A stretch of DNA of 16,693 nt from Gammaproteobacteria bacterium (GTDB lineage: Bacteria > Pseudomonadota > Gammaproteobacteria > Steroidobacterales > Steroidobacteraceae), in the NCBI GenBank assembly GCA_005877705.1, contig VBNY01000175.1:1-16693 (forward strand), written 5' to 3'. The position numbers and the translations under genes were made by a program. The number at the start of each line of letters is the position of its first letter. Positions within the stretch are counted from its first letter, which is position 1. Below the pieces are notes generated by a model, which was not told the DNA's origin, did no database searches, and saw only the letters and a program-made list of their open reading frames with translations. Below, piece by piece: positions 1 through 7,755 of this stretch.

Positions 1-1
1 A

Positions 2-73
2 TATCATTACGCCCGAACCAAATTGCGCAGTCTGTCGTTGCATCCATGCTACGCCGTCTTACCCATTGGCTGA
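2..73 (+). CDS. Possible 3' tail of an upstream gene (rsmB-like)
   Basis: Frame 2 is open from the window edge to a TGA at 71-73. Its first residues read YHYARTKLRSL, which loosely resembles the 'FYYARL.K' ending of the 16S rRNA methyltransferase RsmB. In several gammaproteobacteria rsmB lies directly upstream of the DUF4390 and NtrY genes, so this is the expected neighbour. Only about 23 codons are visible, and frames 1 and 3 are also open here. The identification is a context guess. If it is right, the gene overlaps the predicted start of the DUF4390 gene. Confidence 0.25.
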   Translation, partial: YHYARTKLRSLSLHPCYAVLPIG

Positions 74-708
74 AAGTCGCCTGCGGCGCTTTCAGCAGAC
101 GAGCGAAGTGCCTGCGCTGCGGGGCGGGCGAAAGGTGCGACTTTCGCCCGCGAGACAAGTCACTGGCTTGCGCAGTACTTATCGTGGGATGGGGGGCTTT
201 GGCCTATGCAGACACGCTCGATGGGGTGCTCGAGGTTCGCTACGCGTATGTGAACGTCGACCGCGGCGTATTCCTCCTGCACGCGCGCGTGGAGTATCCG
301 GTAAACCCCGGCATCCGGAACGCCTTGCGTGACGGGGTCACACTGACGTTTGATCTCGATACCCGCGTCGATCGCGAGCGGCGATTCTGGTTCGACGCGA
401 ATATCGTGGAGCTGACTCTGCGCCGCGAGCTCGCCTATCACGCAGTGAGCGACCGCTATGTGGTCCGCGACGTGCGCAGCGGGCAGCAGCAGACTTTCCC
501 CACGCTGGAGGAGGCTCTGGCCTATCTCGGCAAGGTGGACGGGTGGCCCATACTGGTCGAGCCGCAGCTCGATGGCGGCAACTACATCATCAGCGTGCGC
601 GCGGGCGTTCGCCGCGGACGGCTGCCGGCCTCGTTGCGCGCGCTGCTGTTCTGGACCAATGACTGGCATCGCGCGAGCGAGTGGTACTCATGGTCACTCC
701 CGGTGTGA
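46..708 (+). CDS. Exported DUF4390 domain protein
   Basis: 220 residues if started at the only in-frame ATG. The DUF4390 region runs from about residue 57 to the end, with conserved features such as VNVDRGVFLL, LTFDLDTRVDR and a C-terminal W..S..WSLPV. A hydrophobic stretch at about residues 41-55 (LACAVLIVGWGALAYA, preceded by RPRDKS) looks like a signal peptide, so the protein is probably periplasmic. The first ~35 residues are Cys/Arg-rich, look unlike a secretion signal, and coincide with two strong hairpins at 69-96 and 124-151, so the true start is doubtful. The frame is open to the window edge but no other ATG, GTG or TTG lies between 46 and the signal peptide. No clear ribosome site precedes 46. 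The end overlaps the kinase gene by 28 bp. DUF4390 genes usually sit directly before ntrY-like kinases, which suggests an envelope accessory role. Its biochemical function is unknown. Confidence 0.8.
   Translation: MLRRLTHWLKVACGAFSRRAKCLRCGAGERCDFRPRDKSLACAVLIVGWGALAYADTLDGVLEVRYAYVNVDRGVFLLHARVEYPVNPGIRNALRDGVTLTFDLDTRVDRERRFWFDANIVELTLRRELAYHAVSDRYVVRDVRSGQQQTFPTLEEALAYLGKVDGWPILVEPQLDGGNYIISVRAGVRRGRLPASLRALLFWTNDWHRASEWYSWSLPV
69..96. repeat. Stem-loop, inverted repeat 1
   Basis: GCTGAAAG (69-76) is perfectly complementary to CTTTCAGC (89-96). Inside it, CGCC (78-81) pairs with GGCG (85-88), leaving base 77 bulged and a three-base loop at 82-84. The result is a 12-bp hairpin. No T-run follows, so it does not look like a standard intrinsic terminator. 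It lies at the probable boundary between the upstream gene and the DUF4390 gene. Confidence 0.6.
124..151. repeat. Stem-loop, inverted repeat 2
   Basis: GCGGGCGAAAG (124-134) is perfectly complementary to CTTTCGCCCGC (141-151), with the six-base loop GTGCGA. This is an 11-bp GC-rich stem. It shares the GAAAG/CTTTC element with the hairpin at 69-96, 28 bp upstream. It sits just before the predicted signal-peptide codons of the DUF4390 gene. No T-run follows. It may be a transcript-processing or translation-control element, or a palindromic repeat unit. Confidence 0.65.
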
Positions 709-2939
709 ACGGCGAACCGCCACGGCGCGTGCGCTGGGGCAGCACGACGCTGCTCGTTGTGTGGGCGGCGATCGGTGGCGGCGCGCTGCTGCTGCTCGCC
801 AAGAGTGTCCAGAACTCCTCGGAGTTCGGACGCCTGCAGCCGTGGATCCTGCTGCTCAACGTGATCGGCGTGATCGCGCTGAGCGCGCTGCTCGCACGCA
901 AGCTGTGGCAACTCGTGCGCGACTACCGCAATCACGTGCCGGGCTCGCGCCTCACGGCCCGCACCGTGAGCATCTTCGGCGCCCTGGTCGTCGCGCCGCT
1001 GCTGATCGTGTACCTGTCCTCGCTCGAGTTCCTCGATCACGGCATCGACAGCTGGTTCCGGGTCGAGGTGAAACAGGGCCTGAACGACGCTCTCGTGCTG
1101 TCACGCGCAGCCCTCAATCTGCGCATGCGCGAGTACTCGGCGCGCACCGAGGCGCTGGCTCGCGCGCTCGCCAAGTCCGAGCCGGCCGACATCCAGGAGC
1201 GCCTCGACGATGAGCGCCGTGCGATGGAGGGGCTGGAAATCGTGCTGTTCGGCGAGCACGAGCGCATCATCGCCGCGAGCCTCGAGAACCCTCTCGAGCC
1301 CATGCCTTCGAGGCCGCCGTCGGATCTGCTGAGGCAGGTGAGCCAGCTGCGGCCCTACGTCAGCCTCGAGCCGCAGGCCGGCGGCAAGTACATCATTCGC
1401 ACGGCCGCTCCCCTCAGCGACTCGTCGGCCAATGCGGACAACCGCTACGTCGTCGCGATCTATACGGTTCCGGCGCAGCTCGCCGCGCTGTCAGAGGCCG
1501 TGCAGCGCTCGTATTCCCAGTACGGGGAGCTGGCGGCGATGCGCGAGCTGCTGAAGAACAGCTTCCGCCTCACGCTGACCCTGGTGCTGCTGCTGGCGAT
1601 GCTCGCGGCCATTTACGGCGCGATCTTCTCGGCGCAGCGCCTGGTGCGCCCGGTGCAGGACCTCATGGCCGGCACCCGCGCAGTGGGCAAGGGCGACTTC
1701 GGCACCCGTCTGCCGCTGCCGTCGCGCGATGAGATGGGCTTTCTCGTGCATTCCTTCAATGACATGACCAAGCGCCTGCGGCGCGCACACGAGGAAGCCA
1801 CCAGGAGCCAGCAGGCCGTCGAGCGCGAGCGCGAACGGCTCGCCATCATTCTGGCGAGGCTCTCGACCGGCGTGCTCGCGATCGATCGCGCGTTGACCGT
1901 GCGCATGGCGAATGAGGCGGCGGGGGCTATCCTGGGCACGGACCTGTCAGCAGCCACCGGCCGCTCGCTGCCCGAGCTCGCCGCGAGCAACGAGCGGCTC
2001 GGCCAGTTCGTGGCGGCGCTTGCGGTGCGCTTTGCCCGCGGGCGTGAAGAGTGGCGCGAGCAGCTCGACCTCGACGGCGAGGCGGGCCGCCGCACGCTGA
2101 TGTGTGCGTGCACGCCGCTGCCGGGAGAGGACAGCGACATGGGGTATGTCATCGTCTTCGATGACATCACGGCGCTGCTGCAGGCTCAGCGGGATGCGGC
2201 CTGGGGCGAGGTCGCGCGGCGGCTGGCGCACGAGATCAAGAACCCGCTCACCCCCATCCAGCTCTCGGCCGAGCGCCTGCGCCGGCGGCTGCTCGCCAGC
2301 ATGAGCCCACGCGACGCGGAGATCCTCGAGCGCGCCACCCACACGATCGTGCAGCAAGTGGAGACCATGCAACAGATGGTGAATGCCTTCAGCGAGTACG
2401 CGCGTGCGCCCGAGATGAGCATCACGCGCTTCAGCCTGAACCAGCTGGTCACCGAGGTGGCCGAGCTGTACCGCTCCCAGGACCCGCGCGCTCTGATCCG
2501 CCTCGAGCTCGACGACAAAATCGAGGGTATCGAAGGGGACCGCGGCCGGGTGAGACAGATTCTCAACAATCTGGTGACGAACGCGCTCGAGGCGCTGGAC
2601 GGGATCAAGCAGCCGACACTCGACATCGCCACGCAGCTCGACGCGGGCGGGGATGTCGTCTACGCGGTAGTGACCGTATGTGACAATGGGCCCGGATTTC
2701 AGCGCGAGCTCCTCGGGCGGGTCTTCGACCCCTACGTCACGAGCAAGCCGAAGGGCACCGGCCTCGGGCTTGCGATCGTGAAGAAGATCGTCGAGGAGCA
2801 CGGCGGGCGGATCGATGCAGATAATCGACCGGAGGGTGGCGCACGCGTGCGCGTCGTGCTGCCAGTGAAGGACAGCACACGTTCCGCCACCGGAGGCGCG
2901 CGCGAGCGGCGAGAGCAGTTGCGAAGGGGAACGGCATGA
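681..2939 (+). CDS. ntrY: NtrY-type membrane sensor histidine kinase
   Basis: 752 residues from GTG 681; an ATG at 690 is an alternative start three codons in. Membrane spans are at about residues 22-41, 54-73, 95-114 and 295-317, with a periplasmic sensor region between the last two. A HAMP linker follows (318-370), then a PAS domain (385-500) and the kinase core. The H-box ARRLAHEIKNPLTPIQ carries the phosphorylated His at about 517. The N-box is QILNNLVTNALEAL (626-639), G1 is DNGPG (668-672) and G2 is KGTGLGLAIV (691-700), so the ATPase looks active. It should autophosphorylate in response to an unknown envelope or cytoplasmic signal and pass the phosphate to the regulator encoded next. 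It overlaps the upstream gene by 28 bp and the regulator by an ATGA junction. NtrY is the nearest named family; a nitrogen role is not shown here. Confidence 0.88.
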   Translation: MVLMVTPGVNGEPPRRVRWGSTTLLVVWAAIGGGALLLLAKSVQNSSEFGRLQPWILLLNVIGVIALSALLARKLWQLVRDYRNHVPGSRLTARTVSIFGALVVAPLLIVYLSSLEFLDHGIDSWFRVEVKQGLNDALVLSRAALNLRMREYSARTEALARALAKSEPADIQERLDDERRAMEGLEIVLFGEHERIIAASLENPLEPMPSRPPSDLLRQVSQLRPYVSLEPQAGGKYIIRTAAPLSDSSANADNRYVVAIYTVPAQLAALSEAVQRSYSQYGELAAMRELLKNSFRLTLTLVLLLAMLAAIYGAIFSAQRLVRPVQDLMAGTRAVGKGDFGTRLPLPSRDEMGFLVHSFNDMTKRLRRAHEEATRSQQAVERERERLAIILARLSTGVLAIDRALTVRMANEAAGAILGTDLSAATGRSLPELAASNERLGQFVAALAVRFARGREEWREQLDLDGEAGRRTLMCACTPLPGEDSDMGYVIVFDDITALLQAQRDAAWGEVARRLAHEIKNPLTPIQLSAERLRRRLLASMSPRDAEILERATHTIVQQVETMQQMVNAFSEYARAPEMSITRFSLNQLVTEVAELYRSQDPRALIRLELDDKIEGIEGDRGRVRQILNNLVTNALEALDGIKQPTLDIATQLDAGGDVVYAVVTVCDNGPGFQRELLGRVFDPYVTSKPKGTGLGLAIVKKIVEEHGGRIDADNRPEGGARVRVVLPVKDSTRSATGGARERREQLRRGTA

Positions 2940-4303
2940 GCGGTCCACACATTCTGGTGGTCGATGACGAGGCGGATATCCGCGGCCTCTTGAAGGAGAT
3001 CCTCTCCGAAGAAGGCTATGAGGTGGATGTCGCCGCCAATGCCGCACAGGCGCGCGCATCGCGCGCCCGTCAAACGCCCGATCTAGTGTTGCTCGACATC
3101 TGGATGCCGGATATCGATGGGATCAGCCTGCTGCGCGAGTGGTCTTCGTCGGCGACCGACGGTTGTCCCGTCGTGATGATGTCGGGCCACGGCACGGTCG
3201 AGACGGCCGTGGAGGCCACCCGGCTCGGAGCGTTCGATTTCGTGGAAAAGCCGCTGTCGCTCGCGAAGCTGCTGCGCACCGTGGAGCGCGCGCTCGATGC
3301 GGGCAAGCGCCGCCGGCAGTCGGGCAGGCTGCTGGTGCCGCCGCTCATGGTTCCGGTGGGTAAGAGCAAGGTGATGCAGCAGCTGCGCGCCGAGCTGCAG
3401 CAGATCGCGGCCAACCAGTCCTCGGTGCTGCTGGTCGGCGAGCCCGGATCGGGCCGCGAAGCCTTTGCGCGCTATCTGCACGAGCGCGGCCCGCGAGCCG
3501 GGGCGGCGTTCCTGACTCTCATCGCGAGCAGTCTGCGCGAGGCGGATGCGGAAGAGCGGCTGTTCGGTCGCGAGGAGCCGGGTGGGGCGAAGCGAACCGG
3601 CATTCTGGAGGAGGCCGGCGAGGGCACTCTGTTCATCCATGAGGTCGAGGACCTGCCGGCGTCGGTTCAGCGGTTGCTCGTCGGGGTGCTCGAGTCGGGG
3701 CGCTTCACGCGCCTCGGCGGCGTGGAGCCGGTCGGGTTGCGCTCCCGGGTGCTGTCGGCGGCGCAGCCGGGGATCGAGAATCGCGCCGGGACGGAGAGTT
3801 TTCGGCGTGATCTGCTCGCGCACCTGAACATGTTGATCGTGCGTGTGCCGCCGCTGCGCGACTACGCCGAAGATGTCCCCGAGCTGCTGCGCCATTACGT
3901 CGATCGCCTCGTGGACACGGAGGGGCTGCCCTTCCGCCGTTTCAGCGTGGCCGCCCAGAACCGCCTGCGCAACTATCCGTGGCCGGACAACGTGCGCGAG
4001 CTCAAGAACCTGGTGCATCGGCTGTTGATCCAGGGGGGGCCGGAGGAAATCCGGCTCGAGGAGATCGAGCGGGAGCTCGCGGTCCAGGCCCCGCCCGGCG
4101 AGCCGCTCGTCAAGCAAGACCTGCTGGCGCTCCCGCTGCGCGAGGCGCGCGAGCAGTTCGAGCGCGCCTACCTGCAGCAGCAGCTCCTGTTATGCAACGG
4201 CAAGGTGGGCCAGCTCGCCAAACGGGTGGGTATGGAGCGCACGCACCTATATCGCAAGCTGCGCTCTCTGGGAGTCGATTTTCGCAACATCAGCGAGGAT
4301 TGA
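2936..4303 (+). CDS. ntrX: NtrX-type response regulator with degenerate sigma-54 AAA+ domain
   Basis: 455 residues. AAGGGGA at 2924-2930 is a good ribosome site five bases before the ATG, and the start overlaps the kinase stop (ATGA). The receiver domain (about 4-120) has acidic D10/D11, phospho-acceptor D54, S82 and K104, all intact. The central AAA+ domain (about 140-370) has the NtrC-family fold but key residues are altered. Walker A reads GEPGSGRE with Arg173 where Lys belongs. Walker B reads LFIHEVEDL with His234 where Asp belongs. The GAFTGA sigma-54 contact loop is absent: residues 211-221 read REEPGGAKRTG. The second arginine-finger position, in LLAHLNM, is His. The C-terminal Fis-type helix-turn-helix (about 405-446, GQLAKRVGMERTHLYRKLRSL) is intact. 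It should therefore bind DNA under NtrY control, but probably cannot activate sigma-54 polymerase. NtrX proteins lacking GAFTGA are known in other proteobacteria. Confidence 0.87.
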   Translation: MSGPHILVVDDEADIRGLLKEILSEEGYEVDVAANAAQARASRARQTPDLVLLDIWMPDIDGISLLREWSSSATDGCPVVMMSGHGTVETAVEATRLGAFDFVEKPLSLAKLLRTVERALDAGKRRRQSGRLLVPPLMVPVGKSKVMQQLRAELQQIAANQSSVLLVGEPGSGREAFARYLHERGPRAGAAFLTLIASSLREADAEERLFGREEPGGAKRTGILEEAGEGTLFIHEVEDLPASVQRLLVGVLESGRFTRLGGVEPVGLRSRVLSAAQPGIENRAGTESFRRDLLAHLNMLIVRVPPLRDYAEDVPELLRHYVDRLVDTEGLPFRRFSVAAQNRLRNYPWPDNVRELKNLVHRLLIQGGPEEIRLEEIERELAVQAPPGEPLVKQDLLALPLREAREQFERAYLQQQLLLCNGKVGQLAKRVGMERTHLYRKLRSLGVDFRNISED

Positions 4304-4581
4304 TGCTGTTCCAGGAGGATCGATCCCATCAGCCGAGGATCGAAGCCGTTACCGATACCAGAACGAGATCCTTACGGCGGGTGAGATATCTCCACCTTCC
4401 CGGACAGTATGGGTGAGTAATCACCCAGCGATTCGGGTACCTCAGGCCTGGCCCGCGCGTTTCTATACAAGCTCGAGTGTAACCGGTCCGAATCGCGTGG
4501 CTCACGCTTCACTAGCGGCGGCCCGTGCGACCTTCGGCCAACCGGTCGCTTGCACACGCGCGGGTGAGCTAGGGGGATTCG
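4304..4581 (+). promoter_or_regulatory. 278-bp non-coding region with palindromes and repeated motifs
   Basis: I see no credible gene here. The perfect palindrome GAGATATCTC lies at 4383-4392, with GGT and ACC arms flanking it apart from one bulged base. TGGGTGA (4410-4416) and TCACCCA (4421-4427) form a second perfect inverted repeat. The heptamer GGGTGAG occurs three times (4379, 4411 and 4562), and AACCGGTC occurs twice (4481-4488 and 4540-4547). A weak -10-like TATACA is at 4464-4469 with no convincing -35. AGGGGG at 4571-4576 is the ribosome site for the downstream GTG. This is the likely promoter region of the cyclic-di-GMP gene; regulator binding is inference. Confidence 0.4.
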
Positions 4582-5940
4582 GTGCCACAGGGTCTGCGAG
4601 TGCTGATCGTCGAGGACGTCCCCGTCGAAGCGGAGCTCGTGGTCCGGCAGCTCGCCGACGGCGGCATCCCTTGTGCGCACCTCAGGGTCGATACGGAGGA
4701 GCGCTTCCGCGCCGCCCTGCTGCGCTTCCGCCCGCACATCATCCTTTCGGACTTCACGCTGCCGGCGTTCGACGGTCTCAGCGCTCTCGACATCGCGCGG
4801 CACGAGGCGCCGCATATTCCGTTCATCTTCGTGTCGGGGACGATCGGCGAGGAGCGCGCCATCGAGGCACTGAAGCGAGGTGCCGTCGACTACGTGTTGA
4901 AAACCAACCCGGCGCGGCTCGTTCCGGCGGTGCGGCGCGCGCTGCGCGAGGTCAGCGAGCGCGTCCGGCGGCTGACCGCCGAACGTCATATCCGCGACAG
5001 CGAGCAGCGTCTGCGGGACATAGTCGACACCGCGCAGGACTGGATCTGGGAGTTGGACTCGCAGCGGCGCTATGTGTTCAGCAGCGAGTCCGTCCGGGGC
5101 GCGCTCGGGCTCGCCGTCAAGGACGTGATCGGAGCGCCTTTCGAGGGTTTCCTGCATGACCATGACCGCGCGCCCTTCGTGGCGACTCTCGAGCGCCTCA
5201 ACAGCGAGCGGCGCACTGCGACCGGGATCGTCGCCCGCTGGCGCCACGCCGACGGCGAGTTCCGCTGGCTGGAGGGCAACCTGCTTGCCTTGATCGCGCC
5301 GGACGGCAGCGTGCGCGGCTTTCGCGGCACGCATCGTGACATCACGGAGCGCAAGCAGCAGCAGGAGCGCATCGCGCGGCTGACGCGCATGCTGCAGATG
5401 CAAAGTGGCGTCAACGCGGCGGCGGTCCGCATCGGCGAGCGTGACGAGCTGCTACGCGAGGCATGCCGGCTCGCGGTGCAGCTTGGAGGCTATGAGCACG
5501 CGATGATCTCGTTGGTCTCGGCGGACGGGCGCCGCGCGGTGCCTTGGCATCGGCTTGGCGCGAGCCTGGCCGCCGACGACGGACAGTTGGAGTTTGCGAT
5601 TGCCGACGACACCGAATCCGACTCGAGTCTCATCGGCCGCGCGCTGCGCAGCGGCGAGATCACGCTCTACACCGATCTGACCCAGGCGCAGCCGGCCGCC
5701 GCCGGGCGTGACGCAGCGGTGTGGCGCGGCTTCAAATTCGTGGTCGCGCTGCCGCTCAGCGTCGATGGCGCGCGCATCGGAGCGCTGTCGCTCGCCTCCC
5801 GCGAGAGCGGTCTGTTGAGCGATGAGGAGCTGCGCCTGCTGCAGGACATGACCGCCAACCTGTCGTTCGCGCTGTGTTCTGTGAGCGTCTCGACAAGCTG
5901 CTGCGCAACCGTGTCGCTCCGCAAGCCTCACCGACGATAG
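4582..5940 (+). pseudogene. N-terminal part of split REC-PAS-GAF-GGDEF-EAL protein
   Basis: GTG start with AGGGGG five bases upstream. The receiver domain spans about residues 5-125, with E11/D12, phospho-acceptor D57 in ILSDFTLP, S85 and K107. A PAS/PAC domain follows (about 140-262, ending in RDITERK), then a GAF domain (about 283-430). Homology stops at NLSFAL near base 5872. The last ~21 residues, to the stop at 5940, are out-of-frame translation rich in Cys and Ser. The GGDEF-EAL remainder continues in another frame from about 5872. The usual linker and the GGDEF opening (normally like DALTGLPNR) are missing, so the break is a deletion plus frameshift rather than a single-base slip. If translated alone, it would be a phospho-receiver with two sensor domains and no output. 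Whether the lesion is real or an assembly error cannot be told from the sequence. Confidence 0.8.
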
Positions 5941-7148
5941 TCGCCTTCGACGTCATCCACCTCGGCAACGTCAACGACAGCTTCGGCCGCCATGTCGGCG
6001 ATCTGCTGCTGCAACGGGTTGCGGAGCGTCTCAAACACCAACTGGAAGATGACGAGCGCATCGGTTACCTGGGGGGCGGAACCTTCGTGCTGGTGTTGTC
6101 GCAGCTCGAGTCCTCGGCCGAGAACGTCACCACGCTGCTCGAGAGCACCGTGTTTCACGAGGTGTTCCACATCGAGGGCCGCGCGCTACGCGCCTCGTTC
6201 AAGTCGGGCATCGCCCGCTATCCGGTCGACGGCCAGGACGGCAACACCCTGGCGCAGCGCGCCGAGGCGGCGCTCAAGCAGGCCAAGGAATCCGGCGAGC
6301 AATACCTGCACTACCAGATCCAGATGCACAGCGATATCGCCGAGCGGCTCAGTCTCGAGCACAAGCTGCGGGCGGCGCTCGATGAGCAGCAGTTCCTGCT
6401 GCACTATCAACCGCAGATCCACATCGCAACGGGGCGCATCGAGAGCGTCGAGGCGCTGCTGCGTTGGCATGATCCCCAACAAGGCCTGCAGCACCCGGCG
6501 CTGTTCCTGCCCGTGCTCGAATCGTCGGGCATGATCGTGGCGGTCGGGGAGTGGGTGCTGCGCAAGGCCGCGGAGGACTGCCGCCGCTGGCGTGCGGCCG
6601 GGCTCGGGCCGGTGCGGGTCGCGGTGAACGTATCGGCCCAGCAGATCAGGCGGCGCAACTTCGCCGAGTACGTGCATGCGGCGGCGGCGAACTGCGGCGC
6701 CGGCGGCTACGGGCTCGATCTGGAGATCACCGAGACCGGGCTGCTGCACGATGTGGAGGGCGCGAACCGCAAGCTGCGCGAGCTGCGGGCCGCGGGGATG
6801 CGCATCGCCATCGATGACTTCGGCACCGGCTATTCATCACTCGGGCTGCTCTCGAAGCTTCCGGTGGATGTGCTGAAGATCGATCGCTCGTTCATCAGCG
6901 GCCTGCCCAGCGACCGCGCCAGCGTGACGCTCGTGTCGAGCATCATCGGCCTCGCCTCAGCGTTCAACCTTGCGGTGGTGGCCGAGGGTGTCGAAACGAC
7001 GGGGCAGCTCGCGCTGCTGGGCAAGCTCAAATGCAAATACTCGCAAGGCTACCTGCATTCGCGACCGGTGCCGGCGGCGGAGCTCGAGCGCGCGCTCGCC
7101 GCGCAGGCACCGCGCTTGCGCCGCTCTCCGTCTACGGAGACGGGGTGA
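5874..7148 (+). pseudogene. C-terminal part of the split protein: degenerate GGDEF plus EAL phosphodiesterase
   Basis: The homologous reading begins at about 5872 (AVFCERLDKLL), overlapping the upstream fragment in another frame. GTG 5874 is the formal start but has no ribosome site. The diguanylate cyclase domain (about 1-150) lacks its N-terminal part, and its signature reads GGGTF (residues 67-71) instead of GGDEF. The metal-binding DxD region is also altered (FDVIHL), so it should not make cyclic-di-GMP. The EAL domain (about 160-410) looks complete: EALLRW (193-198), the VNVSAQQ Asn, the EITE glutamate, IDDFGTGYSS, the Lys of LKIDRSF, AEGVET and QGY. It could hydrolyse cyclic-di-GMP if expressed. 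An internal in-frame ATG at 6324 would give just this domain. The gene ends 9 bp from the convergent SPOR gene. Confidence 0.8.
7125..7140. repeat. Short inverted repeat at the end of the EAL gene
   Basis: TCTCCGT (7125-7131) is complementary to ACGGAGA (7134-7140), separated by CT. It lies inside the last codons of the EAL fragment, just before the convergent gene pair at 7148/7158. It may act as a weak bidirectional transcript end. There is no T-run on either strand, so a terminator call is not secure. Confidence 0.25.
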
Positions 7149-7157
7149 GCGGCGAAG

Positions 7158-7739
7158 TCAATCTCCCACGCGGATCACGAGCGCATCGATCTCCGCGGCC
7201 TGCAGCTGCTTGCGCAGCTTGTTGAGATCCTCGAGCCGGGTGACCGGGCCGATGCGCACGCGATGCCAGACATCGGCATCCACGGCCACGCGCTGGACCT
7301 TGGCGTCGATTCCCTGCAGCGCAAGTTGCGCGCGAACGCGGTCGGCATCCGACTGGTTGCGATACGAGCCCGCTTGCAGAACGTACACGCCGGGCCGCTC
7401 GATGCGCGCGGTGGCCGGAAGATCGCGCTTGACCTCCTTGTCTTTCTCCGGCACCACCACTTCGAAGTTCGGCAGCATCTCGTAGAAGTCGTACTTCTCC
7501 GGAGCCTGGCCTGTGCCCGCGGCGGTGGGATCTGCCGCTTCGGGCGCCACGCGCTGCGGCTCGGGACGCGGCTCTTCCGCCGCCTCCTGCGTCGCCAACC
7601 GCTTGCCACCCATGTAGACGAACAGCGCACTGGCGAGCACGGCCCCGACCAGCACCCCCGCGCCGAACTCCCGCAGCCGCCCAAAGTCGAGCGCGCGGCG
7701 TTGGGCGCTCTTGTAGTCCCGAGTCGTCAGTCTCGCCAT
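7158..7739 (-). CDS. SPOR-domain inner-membrane protein (FtsN-like)
   Basis: 193 residues from the ATG at 7739. An upstream in-frame start would extend it into the end of argS and adds an implausible Cys/Arg stretch, so I chose the start that gives MARLTTRDYK. A single membrane span lies at about residues 25-43 (GAGVLVGAVLASALFVYMGG) after a basic cytoplasmic tail. A Pro/Glu/Ala-rich linker follows (about 50-85), then a segment around FYEMLPNFEVVVPEK. The C-terminal SPOR domain is at about 115-190 (YVLQAGSYRNQSDADRVRAQL...VRIGPV). SPOR domains bind septal peptidoglycan stripped of stem peptides, so a cell-division or wall role is likely. It starts 16 bp after argS, as in Pseudomonas-type priA–argS–SPOR clusters. 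The hslVU genes that usually follow are absent; a convergent cyclic-di-GMP gene is there instead. Confidence 0.85.
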   Translation of the reverse strand: MARLTTRDYKSAQRRALDFGRLREFGAGVLVGAVLASALFVYMGGKRLATQEAAEEPRPEPQRVAPEAADPTAAGTGQAPEKYDFYEMLPNFEVVVPEKDKEVKRDLPATARIERPGVYVLQAGSYRNQSDADRVRAQLALQGIDAKVQRVAVDADVWHRVRIGPVTRLEDLNKLRKQLQAAEIDALVIRVGD

Positions 7740-7755
7740 GGCTTGGGTAACAGCC

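Noticed and set aside
4304..4581. tRNA or small RNA gene in the intergenic region
   Set aside because: No cloverleaf, no T-loop consensus and no terminator with T-run could be found.
5864..5885. Programmed ribosomal frameshift joining the two cyclic-di-GMP fragments
   Set aside because: No slippery heptamer is visible, and conserved residues are missing at the join, which a frameshift would not explain.
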